Shown here: piece after piece, positions 50,815 through 60,149 of the stretch
How the letters are laid out: the number at the start of each line of letters is the position of its first letter
How positions within the stretch are numbered: position 1 is the first letter of the stretch
DNA from: an uncultured Eubacteriales bacterium
GTDB lineage: Bacteria > Bacillota > Clostridia > Oscillospirales > Oscillospiraceae
Length of the DNA: 64,000 bases
Assembly: GCA_902475855.1 (NCBI GenBank)
Contig: CABSBF010000003.1
Location: forward strand, 15,339 to 79,338
Reading direction: 5' to 3'
Position numbers and translations under genes: made by a program
The notes under the pieces: generated by a model
Databases searched by the model: none
Told to the model about the DNA's origin: nothing
Seen by the model: the letters and a program-made list of their open reading frames with translations, nothing else

Positions 50815-51734
50815 AAAATCACCACATATTTCCCAATATCATTTTTCATTTTTTGTGCCGCTTCGACCGCGCAGGACGCGAAATCGCTTCCGTCGCTGCC
50901 GGTTTTCTGCCATGCACAGATGATACTCCGTGACGCCGAGACAATCGCGCCGTGTCCGAAACGGTCGAAAGCAAACTGCACATTTTTCGCCGTGCCGCCC
51001 TGCGCACCGTAGCCCGGCACAAGGAAGAACAGGCGGTCATACTTTTCGCGCAAGAGCTGCATGGTCTGCGGATAGGTCGCGCCGACCACCGCGCCGATTT
51101 CGGAATAGCCGCTTCTGCCGAAAAGATTCGTGCTCCATCGCATGGCAAGATCGGCCATGGCGGTGTAAATCACGCGGTCGCCGGAGAGCAGATCCTGCAC
51201 CTCGCGAGAGGATTTGTTGGAAGTTTTGAGCAGCAGGAAGATGTTCTTTCCGTCATTTTTGCAGTAAGGCAAATAAGGTTTCACGCCGTCGCTGCCGAGG
51301 TAGCCGTTGACCGTAAGCGCATCGCAGCGGTAGATCTGGTGTGCTGTTTCGCCCACCGGCACCGTGCCGAACATCGCCTGTGCATGGATTTCGGCAATGT
51401 TTCCCACATCGCCGCGCATGGAGTCGATCAGCACATAATAACCCAGGTCCTTGGCGTAGGCAGAAATACGCTGCATCTGTGCAATGCCGTCCGCTCCCAG
51501 CGCCTCAAAGCAGGCGCTCTGGATCTTGACCGCCGGGACGAGCTCCTTCAGCGCATCGAGCAGCTCTGTGCAGAAGCGGCCGTATGCCGCTGCCGCGCCT
51601 GCAAGCGTCTGACCATCACGATCAAAGGCGTCGCGCACAATGTGCTTCGGCAGAATGGGCAGATATGGATCCAGCCCGACCATCGTCGGGTTCTTCAGCT
51701 TACGGATTCTCTCCTGCAAAAAATCAATCGACAT
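50811..51734 (-). CDS. pyrF: Orotidine 5'-phosphate decarboxylase (type 2)
   Basis: This 307-residue enzyme catalyses the last step of UMP synthesis. It belongs to the longer PyrF type: TMVGLDPYLPILP at the N-terminus, VPAVKIQSACFEALGADGI with the substrate Lys, YYVLIDSMRGDVGNIA with the catalytic Asp-Lys equivalents DxxxxD, and FFLVPGYGAQGGTAKN with GAIVSASRSIICAW at the phosphate site. GGGAGG precedes ATG 51734. It is followed by the phosphatase-GNAT fusion. The other pyr genes are not in this window. Confidence 0.95.
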   Translation of the reverse strand: MSIDFLQERIRKLKNPTMVGLDPYLPILPKHIVRDAFDRDGQTLAGAAAAYGRFCTELLDALKELVPAVKIQSACFEALGADGIAQMQRISAYAKDLGYYVLIDSMRGDVGNIAEIHAQAMFGTVPVGETAHQIYRCDALTVNGYLGSDGVKPYLPYCKNDGKNIFLLLKTSNKSSREVQDLLSGDRVIYTAMADLAMRWSTNLFGRSGYSEIGAVVGATYPQTMQLLREKYDRLFFLVPGYGAQGGTAKNVQFAFDRFGHGAIVSASRSIICAWQKTGSDGSDFASCAVEAAQKMKNDIGKYVVIL

Positions 51735-51768
51735 GACAGCAGCCTCCCTATTTATAGTTTATATAAAT

Positions 51769-51797
51769 AGTATACCATAATTTTTTTGCGCTGAAAA
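51769..51797 (-). promoter_or_regulatory. Sigma-A promoter of pyrF
   Basis: On the minus strand TTTTCA (51797-51792) and TATACT (51774-51769) are 17 bp apart, with an extended TGG before the -10. Confidence 0.5.
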
Positions 51798-51874
51798 GAC
51801 GTTTTTCTGCAAAAATCCCCTGCAATAACTTTCCCGTCTTTCGCGCAGACTAAGCCCGGAAGGAGGAGAGCGCA

Positions 51875-52048
51875 ATGCAGGTAAGATCGTTTTTGCTGAC
51901 GCTCGGCGCCGGGATGCTGGCAGGCGGTGCCGTCGCGCTGATGCTGCCGCAGCAGTCACCCGTTCGCCGGGAAGCCCAGAAGGCGGTGGATTCTCTGGAG
52001 CAGGCCGTTGCGGATGCCGCCAGGAAATTGACGGAAAACGAGTTGTAA
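51875..52048 (+). CDS. Small single-span membrane protein
   Basis: This 57-residue protein starts at ATG 51875, 8 bp after a strong GGAAGGAGGAG. A hydrophobic N-terminal helix (FLLTLGAGMLAGGAVALML) is followed by a charged amphipathic helix VDSLEQAVADAARKLTEN. The layout resembles YtxH-like small proteins, without a clear family match. A GC-rich terminator follows at once. It is too short for most gene finders but has a good start and typical codon use. Confidence 0.7.
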   Translation: MQVRSFLLTLGAGMLAGGAVALMLPQQSPVRREAQKAVDSLEQAVADAARKLTENEL

Positions 52049-52054
52049 CAGGCA

Positions 52055-52078
52055 GCCCCGGCGGAGCTCCGCCGGGGC
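52055..52078 (+). terminator. Hairpin after the small membrane protein gene
   Basis: GCCCCGGCGGAG and CTCCGCCGGGGC form a perfect palindrome 7 bp past the stop. The U-tract is poor (GTTATATA). Confidence 0.75.
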
Positions 52079-52123
52079 GTTATATACCCCGAAAGTGTTT
52101 TCAAAAAATTCATATTTGCCCTA

Positions 52124-52152
52124 TTGACAATCCCGCAGCATGGGTCTATTAT
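52124..52152 (+). promoter_or_regulatory. Sigma-A promoter of clpB
   Basis: Consensus TTGACA (52124-52129) and TATTAT (52147-52152) are 17 bp apart. The CIRCE element starts 14 bp after the -10. Confidence 0.9.
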
Positions 52153-52165
52153 GAGAAAAAAGAGG

Positions 52166-52192
52166 TTAGCACTCTCATATTAAGAGTGCTAA
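52166..52192 (+). promoter_or_regulatory. CIRCE element, HrcA operator
   Basis: TTAGCACTC, 9 bp, GAGTGCTAA is a perfect match to the CIRCE consensus. It covers the start of transcription, so HrcA binding would repress clpB until heat stress. Confidence 0.97.
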
Positions 52193-52242
52193 TTTCAGAG
52201 TTCCGGCTCTGCCGGACTCCTGAAACGAAAGGAGGATTCATT

Positions 52243-54840
52243 ATGGATCTGAACCAATATACACAGAAAAGTCTGGAGGCTCTGCGCAGTGCACAGCAGC
52301 TTGCAGTCACACATCAGAATCAGCAGTTGGAGCAGGCGCATCTGCTGCTGGCCCTGCTGCGGCAGGATGGCGGCCTTGTGCCGCAGCTTCTTAAGCGCCT
52401 CGGCGTAACAGTGGAAAGCCTTGACGCCGCTGCAAACAATGCAGTGGAGAAACTCCCCGCCGTGACCGGCTCCGGCCGTTCGGCCGATCAGCTTTACATC
52501 TCCGGCGGGATGCAACAGCTTCTCGCCGCCGCCGAAGAAACCGCGAAGTCCATGCGGGATGACTACGTTTCCGTCGAGCATCTCTTCCTTGCAATGCTTG
52601 ACAAGGCCGACAGCACAGTCGCGCCGTTGTTCCGCGACTATCGCATCACAAAGGAGGACTGCCTGAAAGTTCTGCAAAACATTCGCGGCAGCAGCCGGGT
52701 CACAACCGATAATCCGGAGGACACCTACGAGGCGCTGGAGAAATATGGCACCGATCTTGTGAAAAAGGCGCGCGAAAAGAAAACCGACCCCGTCATTGGT
52801 CGTGACGACGAGATCAGAAACGTCATCCGGATTCTGTCCCGAAAGGCAAAGAACAACCCCGTTCTGATCGGTGAACCGGGCGTCGGCAAGACAGCCATTG
52901 CCGAGGGGCTGGCGCAGCGGATCGTCCGCGGCGACGTCCCCAAGAGTTTGCAGGACAAGACCATCTTCTCTCTGGACATGGGTGCGCTGATTGCCGGCGC
53001 AAAGTACCGCGGTGAGTTTGAAGAGCGTCTGAAGGCAGTGCTGGAGGAGGTCAAGAACTCCGAAGGCCGCATCGTTCTGTTCATTGATGAGCTGCATACC
53101 ATCGTCGGCGCAGGCAAGACCGAGGGCAGCATGGACGCGGGCAATCTGCTCAAGCCGATGCTGGCCAGGGGCGAGCTGCACTGCATCGGTGCAACAACGC
53201 TGGACGAATACCGCAAATATATCGAAAAAGACCCCGCGTTGGAGCGCCGTTTCCAGCCGGTCATGGTCAAGGAGCCGACCGTCGAGGATACGATCGCCAT
53301 TCTGCGTGGTCTGGAGGAGCGCTATGAGGTCTTCCACGGCGTCAAAATTACCGATCCCGCGATCATCGCCGCCGCAACTCTATCCGACCGCTATATCACC
53401 GACCGTTTCCTGCCGGACAAGGCCATTGACCTGATTGATGAGGCCTGCGCCATGATCCGCACGGAGATGGACTCTATGCCCACCGAGTTGGACGTCATCC
53501 GCCGCAAGATCATCCAGATGGAGATCGAAGAGGCCGCGCTGAAAAATGAGACTGATGAACTCTCACAGGGAAGACTTACCGAACTGCGCAAGGAGTTGGC
53601 CGAGCAGCGCGAGAAATTCAACAGCATGAAGGCGCAGTGGGAAAATGAAAAGAATGCCATCGGCAAGGTGCAGCAGCTCCGTGAGCGCATCGAGGAACTG
53701 GGTGCCAAGATCGAACGCGCCGAGCAGGAATATGATCTGGAGACGGCGGCGCGCCTGAAATACGGTGAACTGCCGGAACTCAAAAAGCAGCTTGCGCACG
53801 AGGAGGAGTTGGCAAGCCACGCCAAGCAGAGCAATCTCCTGCGTGACAAGGTGACAGAGGAGGAAATCGCGAAGATCGTCGAGCGCTGGACCGGTATTCC
53901 CGTGGCAAAGCTGGTGGAGGGTGAGCGTGAAAAGCTCCTGCATCTGTCGGATGTGCTGCATCAGCGCGTCGTCGGACAGGATGAGGCCGTGCAGTCCGTG
54001 GCGGACGCCATCCTGCGCAGCCGTGCAGGGATTCAGGACCCGAACCGTCCGCTCGGATCCTTCCTCTTCCTCGGGCCGACGGGCGTCGGCAAGACGGAGC
54101 TCGCCAAGGCGCTGGCCGAAGCTCTGTTTGATGATGAGAAGAACCTCGTGCGGATTGATATGTCCGAGTACATGGAGAAATTCTCCGTGTCGCGGCTGAT
54201 CGGAGCGCCTCCCGGATACGTCGGCTATGACGAAGGCGGCCAGCTCACCGAGGCCGTCCGCCGGAATCCTTACTGCGTCGTTCTGTTCGACGAAGTGGAA
54301 AAGGCGCACCCGGATGTGTTCAATGTCCTTCTGCAGGTGCTCGACGACGGCCGCATCACAGATTCTCAGGGCCGCACGGTAGACTTTAAGAATACCATTC
54401 TGATTCTGACAAGCAACCTCGGCTCGGAATATCTGCTGGAAGGCATCGCAGCCGACGGCAGCATCCGCCCGGAAGCGCGGCTTCAGGTCGAGCAGCTCCT
54501 TAAAAAGAGCTTCCGTCCCGAATTCCTGAACCGTCTGGATGAGATCGTATTCTACAAGCCGCTGACGAAGGAGAACATCGTCCGCATCATCGACCTGCAA
54601 CTGGCCCTGCTCAACCGCCGTCTGGAAAAGCAGCAGCTCCGCTGTGAGCTGACGCCGGAGGCCAAGCAGTATATCATTGACGCTGCCTACGACCCGCAGT
54701 ACGGCGCACGGCCGCTCAAGCGGTATTTGCAGCACACGGTCGAAACGCTGCTGGCAAAGCGTATCGTGCAGGGCAATGTCTCCCCGAATTCGACCATCAC
54801 CGTCAAGGTGGAAAACGGCGAGCTTTCACTGGATGCCTAA
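52243..54840 (+). CDS. clpB: ATP-dependent disaggregase ClpB
   Basis: This 865-residue Hsp100 chaperone starts at ATG 52243 behind AAAGGAGG; 19 upstream codons in frame lie across the CIRCE leader. Domains: N-terminal Clp repeat domain 1-145; first AAA+ module with [10 protein letters not shown] at about 210; long coiled-coil middle domain at about 400-525, which distinguishes ClpB from ClpC; second AAA+ module with [10 protein letters not shown] at about 611 and [12 protein letters not shown]-terminal small domain ending [16 protein letters not shown]. It unfolds and rescues aggregated proteins with DnaK. It is regulated by HrcA through CIRCE. Complete and intact. Confidence 0.97.
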   Translation: MDLNQYTQKSLEALRSAQQLAVTHQNQQLEQAHLLLALLRQDGGLVPQLLKRLGVTVESLDAAANNAVEKLPAVTGSGRSADQLYISGGMQQLLAAAEETAKSMRDDYVSVEHLFLAMLDKADSTVAPLFRDYRITKEDCLKVLQNIRGSSRVTTDNPEDTYEALEKYGTDLVKKAREKKTDPVIGRDDEIRNVIRILSRKAKNNPVLIGEPGVGKTAIAEGLAQRIVRGDVPKSLQDKTIFSLDMGALIAGAKYRGEFEERLKAVLEEVKNSEGRIVLFIDELHTIVGAGKTEGSMDAGNLLKPMLARGELHCIGATTLDEYRKYIEKDPALERRFQPVMVKEPTVEDTIAILRGLEERYEVFHGVKITDPAIIAAATLSDRYITDRFLPDKAIDLIDEACAMIRTEMDSMPTELDVIRRKIIQMEIEEAALKNETDELSQGRLTELRKELAEQREKFNSMKAQWENEKNAIGKVQQLRERIEELGAKIERAEQEYDLETAARLKYGELPELKKQLAHEEELASHAKQSNLLRDKVTEEEIAKIVERWTGIPVAKLVEGEREKLLHLSDVLHQRVVGQDEAVQSVADAILRSRAGIQDPNRPLGSFLFLGPTGVGKTELAKALAEALFDDEKNLVRIDMSEYMEKFSVSRLIGAPPGYVGYDEGGQLTEAVRRNPYCVVLFDEVEKAHPDVFNVLLQVLDDGRITDSQGRTVDFKNTILILTSNLGSEYLLEGIAADGSIRPEARLQVEQLLKKSFRPEFLNRLDEIVFYKPLTKENIVRIIDLQLALLNRRLEKQQLRCELTPEAKQYIIDAAYDPQYGARPLKRYLQHTVETLLAKRIVQGNVSPNSTITVKVENGELSLDA

Positions 54841-54850
54841 GTTAAAATGA

Positions 54851-54890
54851 ATCGTCCGGATCTTTTCGATCCGGACGATTTTTATTTTCT
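54851..54890 (+). terminator. Terminator of clpB
   Basis: ATCGTCCGGATC and GATCCGGACGAT (54851-54879) form a perfect stem followed by TTTTTATTTT. Confidence 0.95.
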
Positions 54891-55610
54891 TCTCTGTTCG
54901 ATGGTGTCCCGCAGCTCTTTCAAATGCTCAGAGAGCGGACGTTCTGTTGTGAAGGGGCGGAAAAAATGATACTTTTTCGCGTTCTGCTCATAGGAACGGC
55001 GAATCTGCTGCTTGATATGCTCGTAATGGACGACGACGTTGTTCTCCACCGCGTATTTTTTCAGTTTGGACACGATTTGCAGGGAATGTGCCGCATCAAT
55101 GGAGAACACGCCAAAGAACACGCCGATGAAGAAAGAAAAGGCCAGATTGCGCCCCAGCCAGTCCAGTGAGCTGAGGATGTGCGGATGGATGAAAAAATAG
55201 TAGATCGCGCCGAGAATCCCCCAAAACAGGGAAAACTTTGGACAGATGATGCCATTGATGTTCCCCCACTGGCCGGTGTAGTCCCACAGACGCACCTTGT
55301 TGATCTTCAGGGAAAGATCGCCTGCAATGTACTCAATGACGGTCATGAGGATGGTCATCACAAGAAAAAGCATCGTCTTATTGAGCACCTCATTGCGAAA
55401 CAGGTGCAGCGATTCCAGCGATGCAATCAGGTATAAGATGCACAGTCCGCAGCCATAGAGAGGAAGATAGGGACCCGTACAGAAGCCGGGGTTGATCCAT
55501 TTGCGTTCCGGATTCGCAGAGGAAAAGAAACGGCGGAAGATTACCTCGATGCACCAGCCGATGACAGAGCCGATAAAAAACAGATATGCAAGCTTCAAAA
55601 GGATGTTCAT
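54882..55610 (-). CDS. CmpB-type putative ABC transporter permease membrane protein
   Basis: This 242-residue protein has five to six membrane helices. It matches the ABC_trans_CmpB family: FFIGSVIGWCIEVIFRRFF, WINPGFCTGPYLPLYGCG, VIEYIAGDLSLKINKVRLWDYTGQWGNINGIICPKFSLFWGILGA. The soluble tail of ~60 residues is basic. Despite the family name, no transport role is proven. AGGAGG lies before ATG 55610. A terminator of the lipid operon separates it from the genes upstream on the same strand. Confidence 0.85.
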   Translation of the reverse strand: MNILLKLAYLFFIGSVIGWCIEVIFRRFFSSANPERKWINPGFCTGPYLPLYGCGLCILYLIASLESLHLFRNEVLNKTMLFLVMTILMTVIEYIAGDLSLKINKVRLWDYTGQWGNINGIICPKFSLFWGILGAIYYFFIHPHILSSLDWLGRNLAFSFFIGVFFGVFSIDAAHSLQIVSKLKKYAVENNVVVHYEHIKQQIRRSYEQNAKKYHFFRPFTTERPLSEHLKELRDTIEQRRK

Positions 55611-55634
55611 GGTTTGACCTCCTGTTCTGTTTTC

Positions 55635-55662
55635 ATTATACAGAAATCCGGAGAAAAAACAA
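55635..55662 (-). promoter_or_regulatory. Sigma-A promoter of the CmpB-type gene
   Basis: On the minus strand TTGTTT (55662-55657) and consensus TATAAT (55640-55635) are 16 bp apart. Confidence 0.7.
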
Positions 55663-55710
55663 GTCTTCCCTTTGCAGGAATCGGCATCAGGCAGCCGCCG
55701 GCAAATATAA

Positions 55711-55747
55711 ACAGGCAGCCGCCGGGAAACTCCCGGCCGCTGCCTGT
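55711..55747 (-). terminator. Terminator of the acyl-lipid operon
   Basis: ACAGGCAG and CTGCCTGT enclose GCCGGGA/TCCCGGC around an AAC loop. Read on the minus strand it is followed by TTATATTTG. It lies just past the DUF3784-like gene and ends the operon that begins at 60018. Confidence 0.85.
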
Positions 55748-55753
55748 TCCTTC

Positions 55754-56077
55754 TCAGAAGATGCCCCGGTTGAAGCGCTTCTGTACCCGGATTAGAAGTA
55801 CAAAGGAAACGCCCATTCCTGCAAAGAGCACACCAACGGAGGCCATCGCAATTGGTGTCGATTCACCCAGCAGCGCCACGCAACCGGCGAGAATCAGCCC
55901 GCCCACAATTGCAAAAAGTCCCCTGGAGAATGCCCGGCAGTACGCCCGCAGTTCCTCCGGGCGCACATTTTCCTGACGATAGCTGTGAATAAGTTTGTTA
56001 TTCCCCCGATAAACCGAAACCGCAATCACGCCGAAAAGTGTTGCGACGATAAACAGGAAAACTGCGTACTCTGTCAT
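55754..56077 (-). CDS. Small two- or three-helix membrane protein (DUF3784-like)
   Basis: This 107-residue protein starts at ATG 56077, overlapping the LRAT-like gene stop by 4 bp. It has an N-terminal helix (AVFLFIVATLFGVIAVSVY), a basic and acidic loop (NNKLIHSYRQENVRPEELRAYCRAFSRG) and two more helices. The length and the loop are reminiscent of DUF3784. It is the last gene of the acyl-lipid operon. Its role may be to anchor or partner one of the acyltransferases; this is inference from position. Confidence 0.65.
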   Translation of the reverse strand: MTEYAVFLFIVATLFGVIAVSVYRGNNKLIHSYRQENVRPEELRAYCRAFSRGLFAIVGGLILAGCVALLGESTPIAMASVGVLFAGMGVSFVLLIRVQKRFNRGIF

Positions 56078-56538
56078 TTGGTTTCCTCCACAGAAGAAGG
56101 ATTGATCCCCCGGTGCAGATCCAGCTTGGTTCCGTCCGGAAGATCGTCGGTCTGCTTGGAATAATGCACGCCAAAGGCGCACTGATTGGAAAAATGCTCG
56201 CAATTATTGCGCAGGACGTGATAGCCGTGCTGTCCCAGCGCAGCGTTTGCAGCAGCCAGGATTTCCTCCGGCTTACGCAGCAGGCGCTTCTCGCCGCGGC
56301 TGTAGACGCGCACTTCCGGCAGTCCGCCGCGCAGAAACTCGGAAATATCTGTTCTCTGCACCTCGACATCCGCCGCGTGCGCATTCGGACCGCCGTTGAA
56401 ATGGATGACCATGCCGTCGCCCGCATAGATCCCGTGGTGGTAGTACCCCGTGCGTTCTACACGAATCTGATCACCGGGCTGCGGCTCACGATAGTCCCAG
56501 TGTTCTTCAAAATCCGCAGGTGATTTACGATGCAGCAT
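56074..56538 (-). CDS. LRAT-family (lecithin retinol acyltransferase-like) thiol acyltransferase
   Basis: This 154-residue protein starts at ATG 56538, overlapping the end of the carrier protein gene by 14 bp; a longer ORF upstream lies inside that gene. It has the LRAT/PLAAT pattern: PGDQIRVERTGYYHHGIYAG with the active-site His at 35, GDGMVIHFNGG with a second His at 46, and the NCEHF motif NNCEHFSNQCAFG with the catalytic Cys at 113. Eukaryotic members transfer acyl chains from phospholipids or act as phospholipases through a Cys-acyl intermediate. Next to a carrier protein and two PlsC enzymes, it could move an acyl group from the carrier or a lipid. No signal peptide or transmembrane helix is seen. 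Confidence 0.82.
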   Translation of the reverse strand: MLHRKSPADFEEHWDYREPQPGDQIRVERTGYYHHGIYAGDGMVIHFNGGPNAHAADVEVQRTDISEFLRGGLPEVRVYSRGEKRLLRKPEEILAAANAALGQHGYHVLRNNCEHFSNQCAFGVHYSKQTDDLPDGTKLDLHRGINPSSVEETK

Positions 56539-56767
56539 GCAAACACTCCCCGATGATCTCCAGAAGGTCGCCGACGGTGTGCATTTCGCCGACGCGCTCC
56601 GAGGGGAAGGTGATGGAAAACTCATCCTCAATGCCCACCATCAGCATCAGCATGGTAATGCTGTTCAAGCCGAGGCTTTCCAACGTTGTAGCAGAGGTCA
56701 CGGCGGTCAGATCGACATCCGCACCCTCCAGAACGTTCTGCGCAACTTTGATCAGGCGTTCTAACAT
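56525..56767 (-). CDS. Free-standing acyl carrier protein
   Basis: This 80-residue acidic four-helix protein starts at ATG 56767 behind GAGGG, overlapping the last 7 bp or so of the preceding acyltransferase ORF boundary closely. The phosphopantetheine site is LESLGLNSITMLML with Ser at about residue 38. It is distinct from ordinary AcpP (DSLDxVE), so it is a specialised carrier. It lies between a PlsC-type acyltransferase and the LRAT-like enzyme. An Sfp-type transferase across the divergent promoter could attach its prosthetic group. Confidence 0.9.
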   Translation of the reverse strand: MLERLIKVAQNVLEGADVDLTAVTSATTLESLGLNSITMLMLMVGIEDEFSITFPSERVGEMHTVGDLLEIIGECLHAAS

Positions 56768-56774
56768 ATCCCTC

Positions 56775-57482
56775 TTATCCTTTCTTCTGCCGTTGTTTCT
56801 GTTTCGCGGCAAAGCGTTCCCGAAAGCGGATGCTCCGGGCCAAATATTTTGGCTTCATCCGGTGCTCCAGCTCCTGCTGCAAAGTCTGCATGGTGTCCTG
56901 CAAAACCTGCGTCGCCTCCTGCACGCCGGCTGCGCTGGGACGCTGTGTCAGGCAAACAGAGCGCCCAAACATGATCTGAAGGCGCTGGAACGGTTGGTAA
57001 TTCCCGGCGGAATATACCGGCACCACAGGCACATTGGTCTGAAGCGCCAGCATCGCCGCCCCCTGCTTGAAGGGCAGGAGCGTCTCCGTGGGATTGAGCT
57101 GTCCCTCCGGGAAGATAGCCACGCAGCCGCCCGCGCGCAAGATTCTGAGCGCCTCGTGCAGAAAACTGAGGTCGGGACGCGCACGATCCACACAGATGCA
57201 GCGCAGACCGCGCAGACCGCAGGTGGCATGTCCTATTTTGGCAATATCTGTTGCAACAACGGCATGAATCCGCCGCCGCAGGCACAGGATACACAAGACC
57301 GCAGCGTCAAACCACCAGGTATGATTCAGAATAAAGACCGTTCCGCCCTTCGTTCGGCGGACGTCCTCTGCTCCCTGCTGGTAATGAACCTTCGGCATCC
57401 AGACCAGCCACGCGACTGCGCCGCACAGAACATTGGCAAAGTCGGCCGCAAAATTCTGCCAGGCCGTTTTCAGCTTTTTCAT
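56775..57482 (-). CDS. PlsC-type 1-acyl-glycerol-phosphate acyltransferase family protein (second copy)
   Basis: This 235-residue protein has a PlsC domain: NHTWWFDAAVL is the H-x4-D catalytic motif, CVAIFPEGQLNPTETLLPFKQGAAMLALQT the FPEG block and VPVVPVYSAGN the third motif. An N-terminal hydrophobic segment (VLCGAVAWLVWMPKV) would attach it to the membrane. The C-terminus is strongly basic (RERFAAKQKQRQKKG). Its start overlaps the upstream acyltransferase by 4 bp. It probably acylates a lipid precursor, with the adjacent carrier protein as a possible acyl donor. Confidence 0.9.
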   Translation of the reverse strand: MKKLKTAWQNFAADFANVLCGAVAWLVWMPKVHYQQGAEDVRRTKGGTVFILNHTWWFDAAVLCILCLRRRIHAVVATDIAKIGHATCGLRGLRCICVDRARPDLSFLHEALRILRAGGCVAIFPEGQLNPTETLLPFKQGAAMLALQTNVPVVPVYSAGNYQPFQRLQIMFGRSVCLTQRPSAAGVQEATQVLQDTMQTLQQELEHRMKPKYLARSIRFRERFAAKQKQRQKKG

Positions 57483-58096
57483 GCCGTTTCCTCCGCCATG
57501 GCGCGCAGCTCGACGATCTTGTCGCGCAGACGCTTTGTCAGGCGTTTAAGTTCCTCCGGCGAGGGGTTCTGCGTTGCGCACTCCGCCGACAGGTCGATGG
57601 GCTCGCCAATCACGACCGGTGTGCGGTGGAAAGGCCGGTACTCATAGCCGTGGTACACCGGAACGACCGGTACACCCGCCTGCAGCGCCAGCAGCGCCGC
57701 AGTGTCGCGAAATTCGGACATCGTTCCATCCACGGAAAACTTTCCCTCCGGGAAAATCAGGAGGGTCTGTCCCTTTTGCAGCGCGTCCATGCACTCATAG
57801 AAGAACTTCATATCGAAGGAAAAGCGGTCAACCTTGATCGCACCCAGCATCCGCAGCAGAAAATTCATTGCGCCGCTGCTCTCGTAAAATGTCTTTCCGA
57901 CAAGGCAGCGCAGATAGCGGAAGTAGAACACTGCCATCAGGAGCAGGAAGTCCATGTGATTTTTATGGTTAGACACCAGAAGCACAGGGCCTTTTGGCAT
58001 ACTTCCCTTTTTCTCCCAGCGCACGCGCGGAAGAAAATAAAGCAGGACCGTCCAGCCCAGAAGGAATTTATTCAGCCATCGGAAGACGGTTTTCAT
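57479..58096 (-). CDS. PlsC-type acyltransferase (first copy)
   Basis: This 205-residue acyltransferase has an N-terminal membrane segment (KFLLGWTVLLYFLPRV) and the PlsC motifs: SNHKNHMDFLLL with H-x4-D, QTLLIFPEGKFSVDGTMSEFRDTAALLALQ and GVPVVPVYHGYE. It overlaps both neighbours by 4 bp (ATGA), which ties it to the AMP-ligase gene and the second acyltransferase. Two different acyltransferases imply that two positions or two substrates are acylated. Confidence 0.92.
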   Translation of the reverse strand: MKTVFRWLNKFLLGWTVLLYFLPRVRWEKKGSMPKGPVLLVSNHKNHMDFLLLMAVFYFRYLRCLVGKTFYESSGAMNFLLRMLGAIKVDRFSFDMKFFYECMDALQKGQTLLIFPEGKFSVDGTMSEFRDTAALLALQAGVPVVPVYHGYEYRPFHRTPVVIGEPIDLSAECATQNPSPEELKRLTKRLRDKIVELRAMAEETA

Positions 58097-60018
58097 GTCT
58101 GAGCGCTCCTTTCCCGCAAAACCTCCGCGGCAAAGTCACGGGGCGTGAAGAGCGGTCGCGCCGCATCCATCGCAAGGGAAACGCCGCATTGCTCGGATAT
58201 CGCGGAGAAAATTGCATAATAGGTCATGCTGTCCACACCGAGGTCATGCAGCACATGAGTATCCGGCGCAACACTTTTCGCACCCGTGACCTCGCGGATC
58301 ACGCCGCAGAGCTCCTGCGTGAGCGCTCGCAGACTTTCGTCCTCCAGCGCGGCAAGCTGATCGTCCTCCGGTCTCTTCACCTGCGTGAGCGTGATCTCTC
58401 CGGAAGCAATGCGCTCTTTGAGCACCGCGCGGCGGGTCTTGCCCAGATTCTGAGGAATCTCCTGCTGCGTGCAGTAGACTCTTGCAGGACGCATTGTCAT
58501 AGGGAGCACGTCCATAGCGGTATAAGCCGCCTGCGCCGCAGATGCACAGGCATAGGCATCGGAGACGGAAGGCACCTGAATCAGCAGCACCGGGCGTTCG
58601 TCCCCCTCCAGCTTCATGCCAAATACACAGCAGGCAAGCCCCGCATGCAGATCAAGTCTCTGCTCGATGAGATCCGGGCTGAGGTTTTCGCCGTTTGCGC
58701 CAATGATCAGATCGCCCCGCCTGCCCGTAATGTACCAGCGGCCGGACTTATCCACACGGAAGCAGTCGCCTGTGGAGAACCAATTTCCTGCGTCGCGCTC
58801 AATGCGCACACCGTTTACGATCTGCGCCGTATAAAGAAGTGGTGCGCGAACCTCCAGTATCCCCTCCGGAGAAATGCGGTAGCCGCCATTTCCCACCGCA
58901 GAGAGCGGCAGGCCGACGGTGCCGGAATTTCGTCTGGAGGCACGGCTCGACAACTCCACGGACAAAATGCCCGTTTCGGTCATGCCGTAACCGTTGCGCA
59001 GGCCATAGCCCAGTCCGTTCATCAGTTCCAGTGTTTCCGGACGGATAAAGCCGCCGCCGCTGATGCAGTACATCAGCTCCGTGCCGAGCGCCTGCGCACG
59101 TACCTTCTTGAACAGAACATTTTTCGCAAGCCATGTACCGAACCGCGGCAGGACGCTCTGGATGCGGTTGGACAGTCGCACGGCGCGCCGCAGCTTTTCG
59201 AGCTGCCCCTGCTTTTCCGCCGTCCGGACGATCTGGCGCGCAGTCATGTCCCAGACGGTAGGAATCGCAAAGAAATGGGTAACTTTCCCATATTTACAGG
59301 CGAACTGGATATTTTTCGCATCCAGAGATTCCAAAAACACAAACGTTGTTCCAAAGAAAACGAACCACAGCAGCGTCGCGCAAAGCCCGAAAATATGGTA
59401 AAAGGGCAAGAACGCCAGAATCCGGATGCCGCGTCCCAGACGATCGTGCTTGACTTCCGGGCAGCGTCTGATAATATCCGTGGTTTGTAAGAGCTGCTCG
59501 CAAATGGCGGCGCCGCTGTAAAGGATCAGCTTTGAGCGTCCGGTCGTACCGGAGGTCAGCAGAGCAATTTCATTGGCCCAGCAGGGCGAAAACTCCGGTG
59601 CATCGCCGCAGTCGGAGAGATTGAGGCATCCCTCCTCCGCGTGATCGGTCAGCACTGCGGCAGCCTGTGCATCGGCTGTGATCTCACGCAGTGTCTGCTC
59701 ATCAAGGCGCAGATTCAGCAGCAGCGGCCGGAAGCCCGCCTGCAAAATGCCGAAAAAAGCCGCCACCCACAGGGGCGAATTCTCCATCTTCAGAGCAAGA
59801 AACGCCCCCTCTTTTCCGGAAAACTGTGCATGGAGCACCCGCGCGATGCGGTTGGTAAGGTCCGTCAGCTCTGCATAGCTCATGCGCACCGTGCGTCCCG
59901 CGCGATACTGCTCGGAAAAGGGCGTGTCCGTGAATTCTGCGGTGAAAACGCGAAAAATATCTTCAAACCGTCGCTGCGACATGGCAATGTCGCGCAGCTC
60001 CCGCTTCCAAAAAACCAT
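58093..60018 (-). CDS. AMP-dependent acyl ligase with C-terminal carrier domain
   Basis: This 641-residue protein activates a carboxylic acid as its adenylate and can load it on its own carrier domain. Adenylation motifs: A3 LLTSGTTGRSKLILY near 155, A5 NGYGMTETGIL near 320, A7 FSTGDCFRVD and A8 GRRGDLIIGANGENLSPDLIE. A carrier domain occupies about 555-635 with LHDLGVDSMTYYAIF (phosphopantetheine Ser). There is no condensation or thioesterase domain, so it is an initiation-type module. CGGAGG precedes ATG 60018. It leads the minus-strand acyl-lipid operon; the substrate is probably a fatty or aryl acid. Confidence 0.92.
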   Translation of the reverse strand: MVFWKRELRDIAMSQRRFEDIFRVFTAEFTDTPFSEQYRAGRTVRMSYAELTDLTNRIARVLHAQFSGKEGAFLALKMENSPLWVAAFFGILQAGFRPLLLNLRLDEQTLREITADAQAAAVLTDHAEEGCLNLSDCGDAPEFSPCWANEIALLTSGTTGRSKLILYSGAAICEQLLQTTDIIRRCPEVKHDRLGRGIRILAFLPFYHIFGLCATLLWFVFFGTTFVFLESLDAKNIQFACKYGKVTHFFAIPTVWDMTARQIVRTAEKQGQLEKLRRAVRLSNRIQSVLPRFGTWLAKNVLFKKVRAQALGTELMYCISGGGFIRPETLELMNGLGYGLRNGYGMTETGILSVELSSRASRRNSGTVGLPLSAVGNGGYRISPEGILEVRAPLLYTAQIVNGVRIERDAGNWFSTGDCFRVDKSGRWYITGRRGDLIIGANGENLSPDLIEQRLDLHAGLACCVFGMKLEGDERPVLLIQVPSVSDAYACASAAQAAYTAMDVLPMTMRPARVYCTQQEIPQNLGKTRRAVLKERIASGEITLTQVKRPEDDQLAALEDESLRALTQELCGVIREVTGAKSVAPDTHVLHDLGVDSMTYYAIFSAISEQCGVSLAMDAARPLFTPRDFAAEVLRERSAQT

Positions 60019-60047
60019 GGTATGCCTCCGTTTTTTCGTTACGAGTT

Positions 60048-60076
60048 ATCATATCACAGTCCTTCCCGCACGTCAA
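60048..60076 (-). promoter_or_regulatory. Sigma-A promoter of the acyl-lipid operon
   Basis: On the minus strand TTGACG (60076-60071) and TATGAT (60053-60048) are 17 bp apart, with about 25 bp to the ribosome site. Confidence 0.75.
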
Positions 60077-60149
60077 CCGTTGCGGCCCTCTGCACTGCCG
60101 ATTTCTCCGTTTTTTCGAGCCGGAGCGCTCTTTCTCCGCCCGTAATGAG

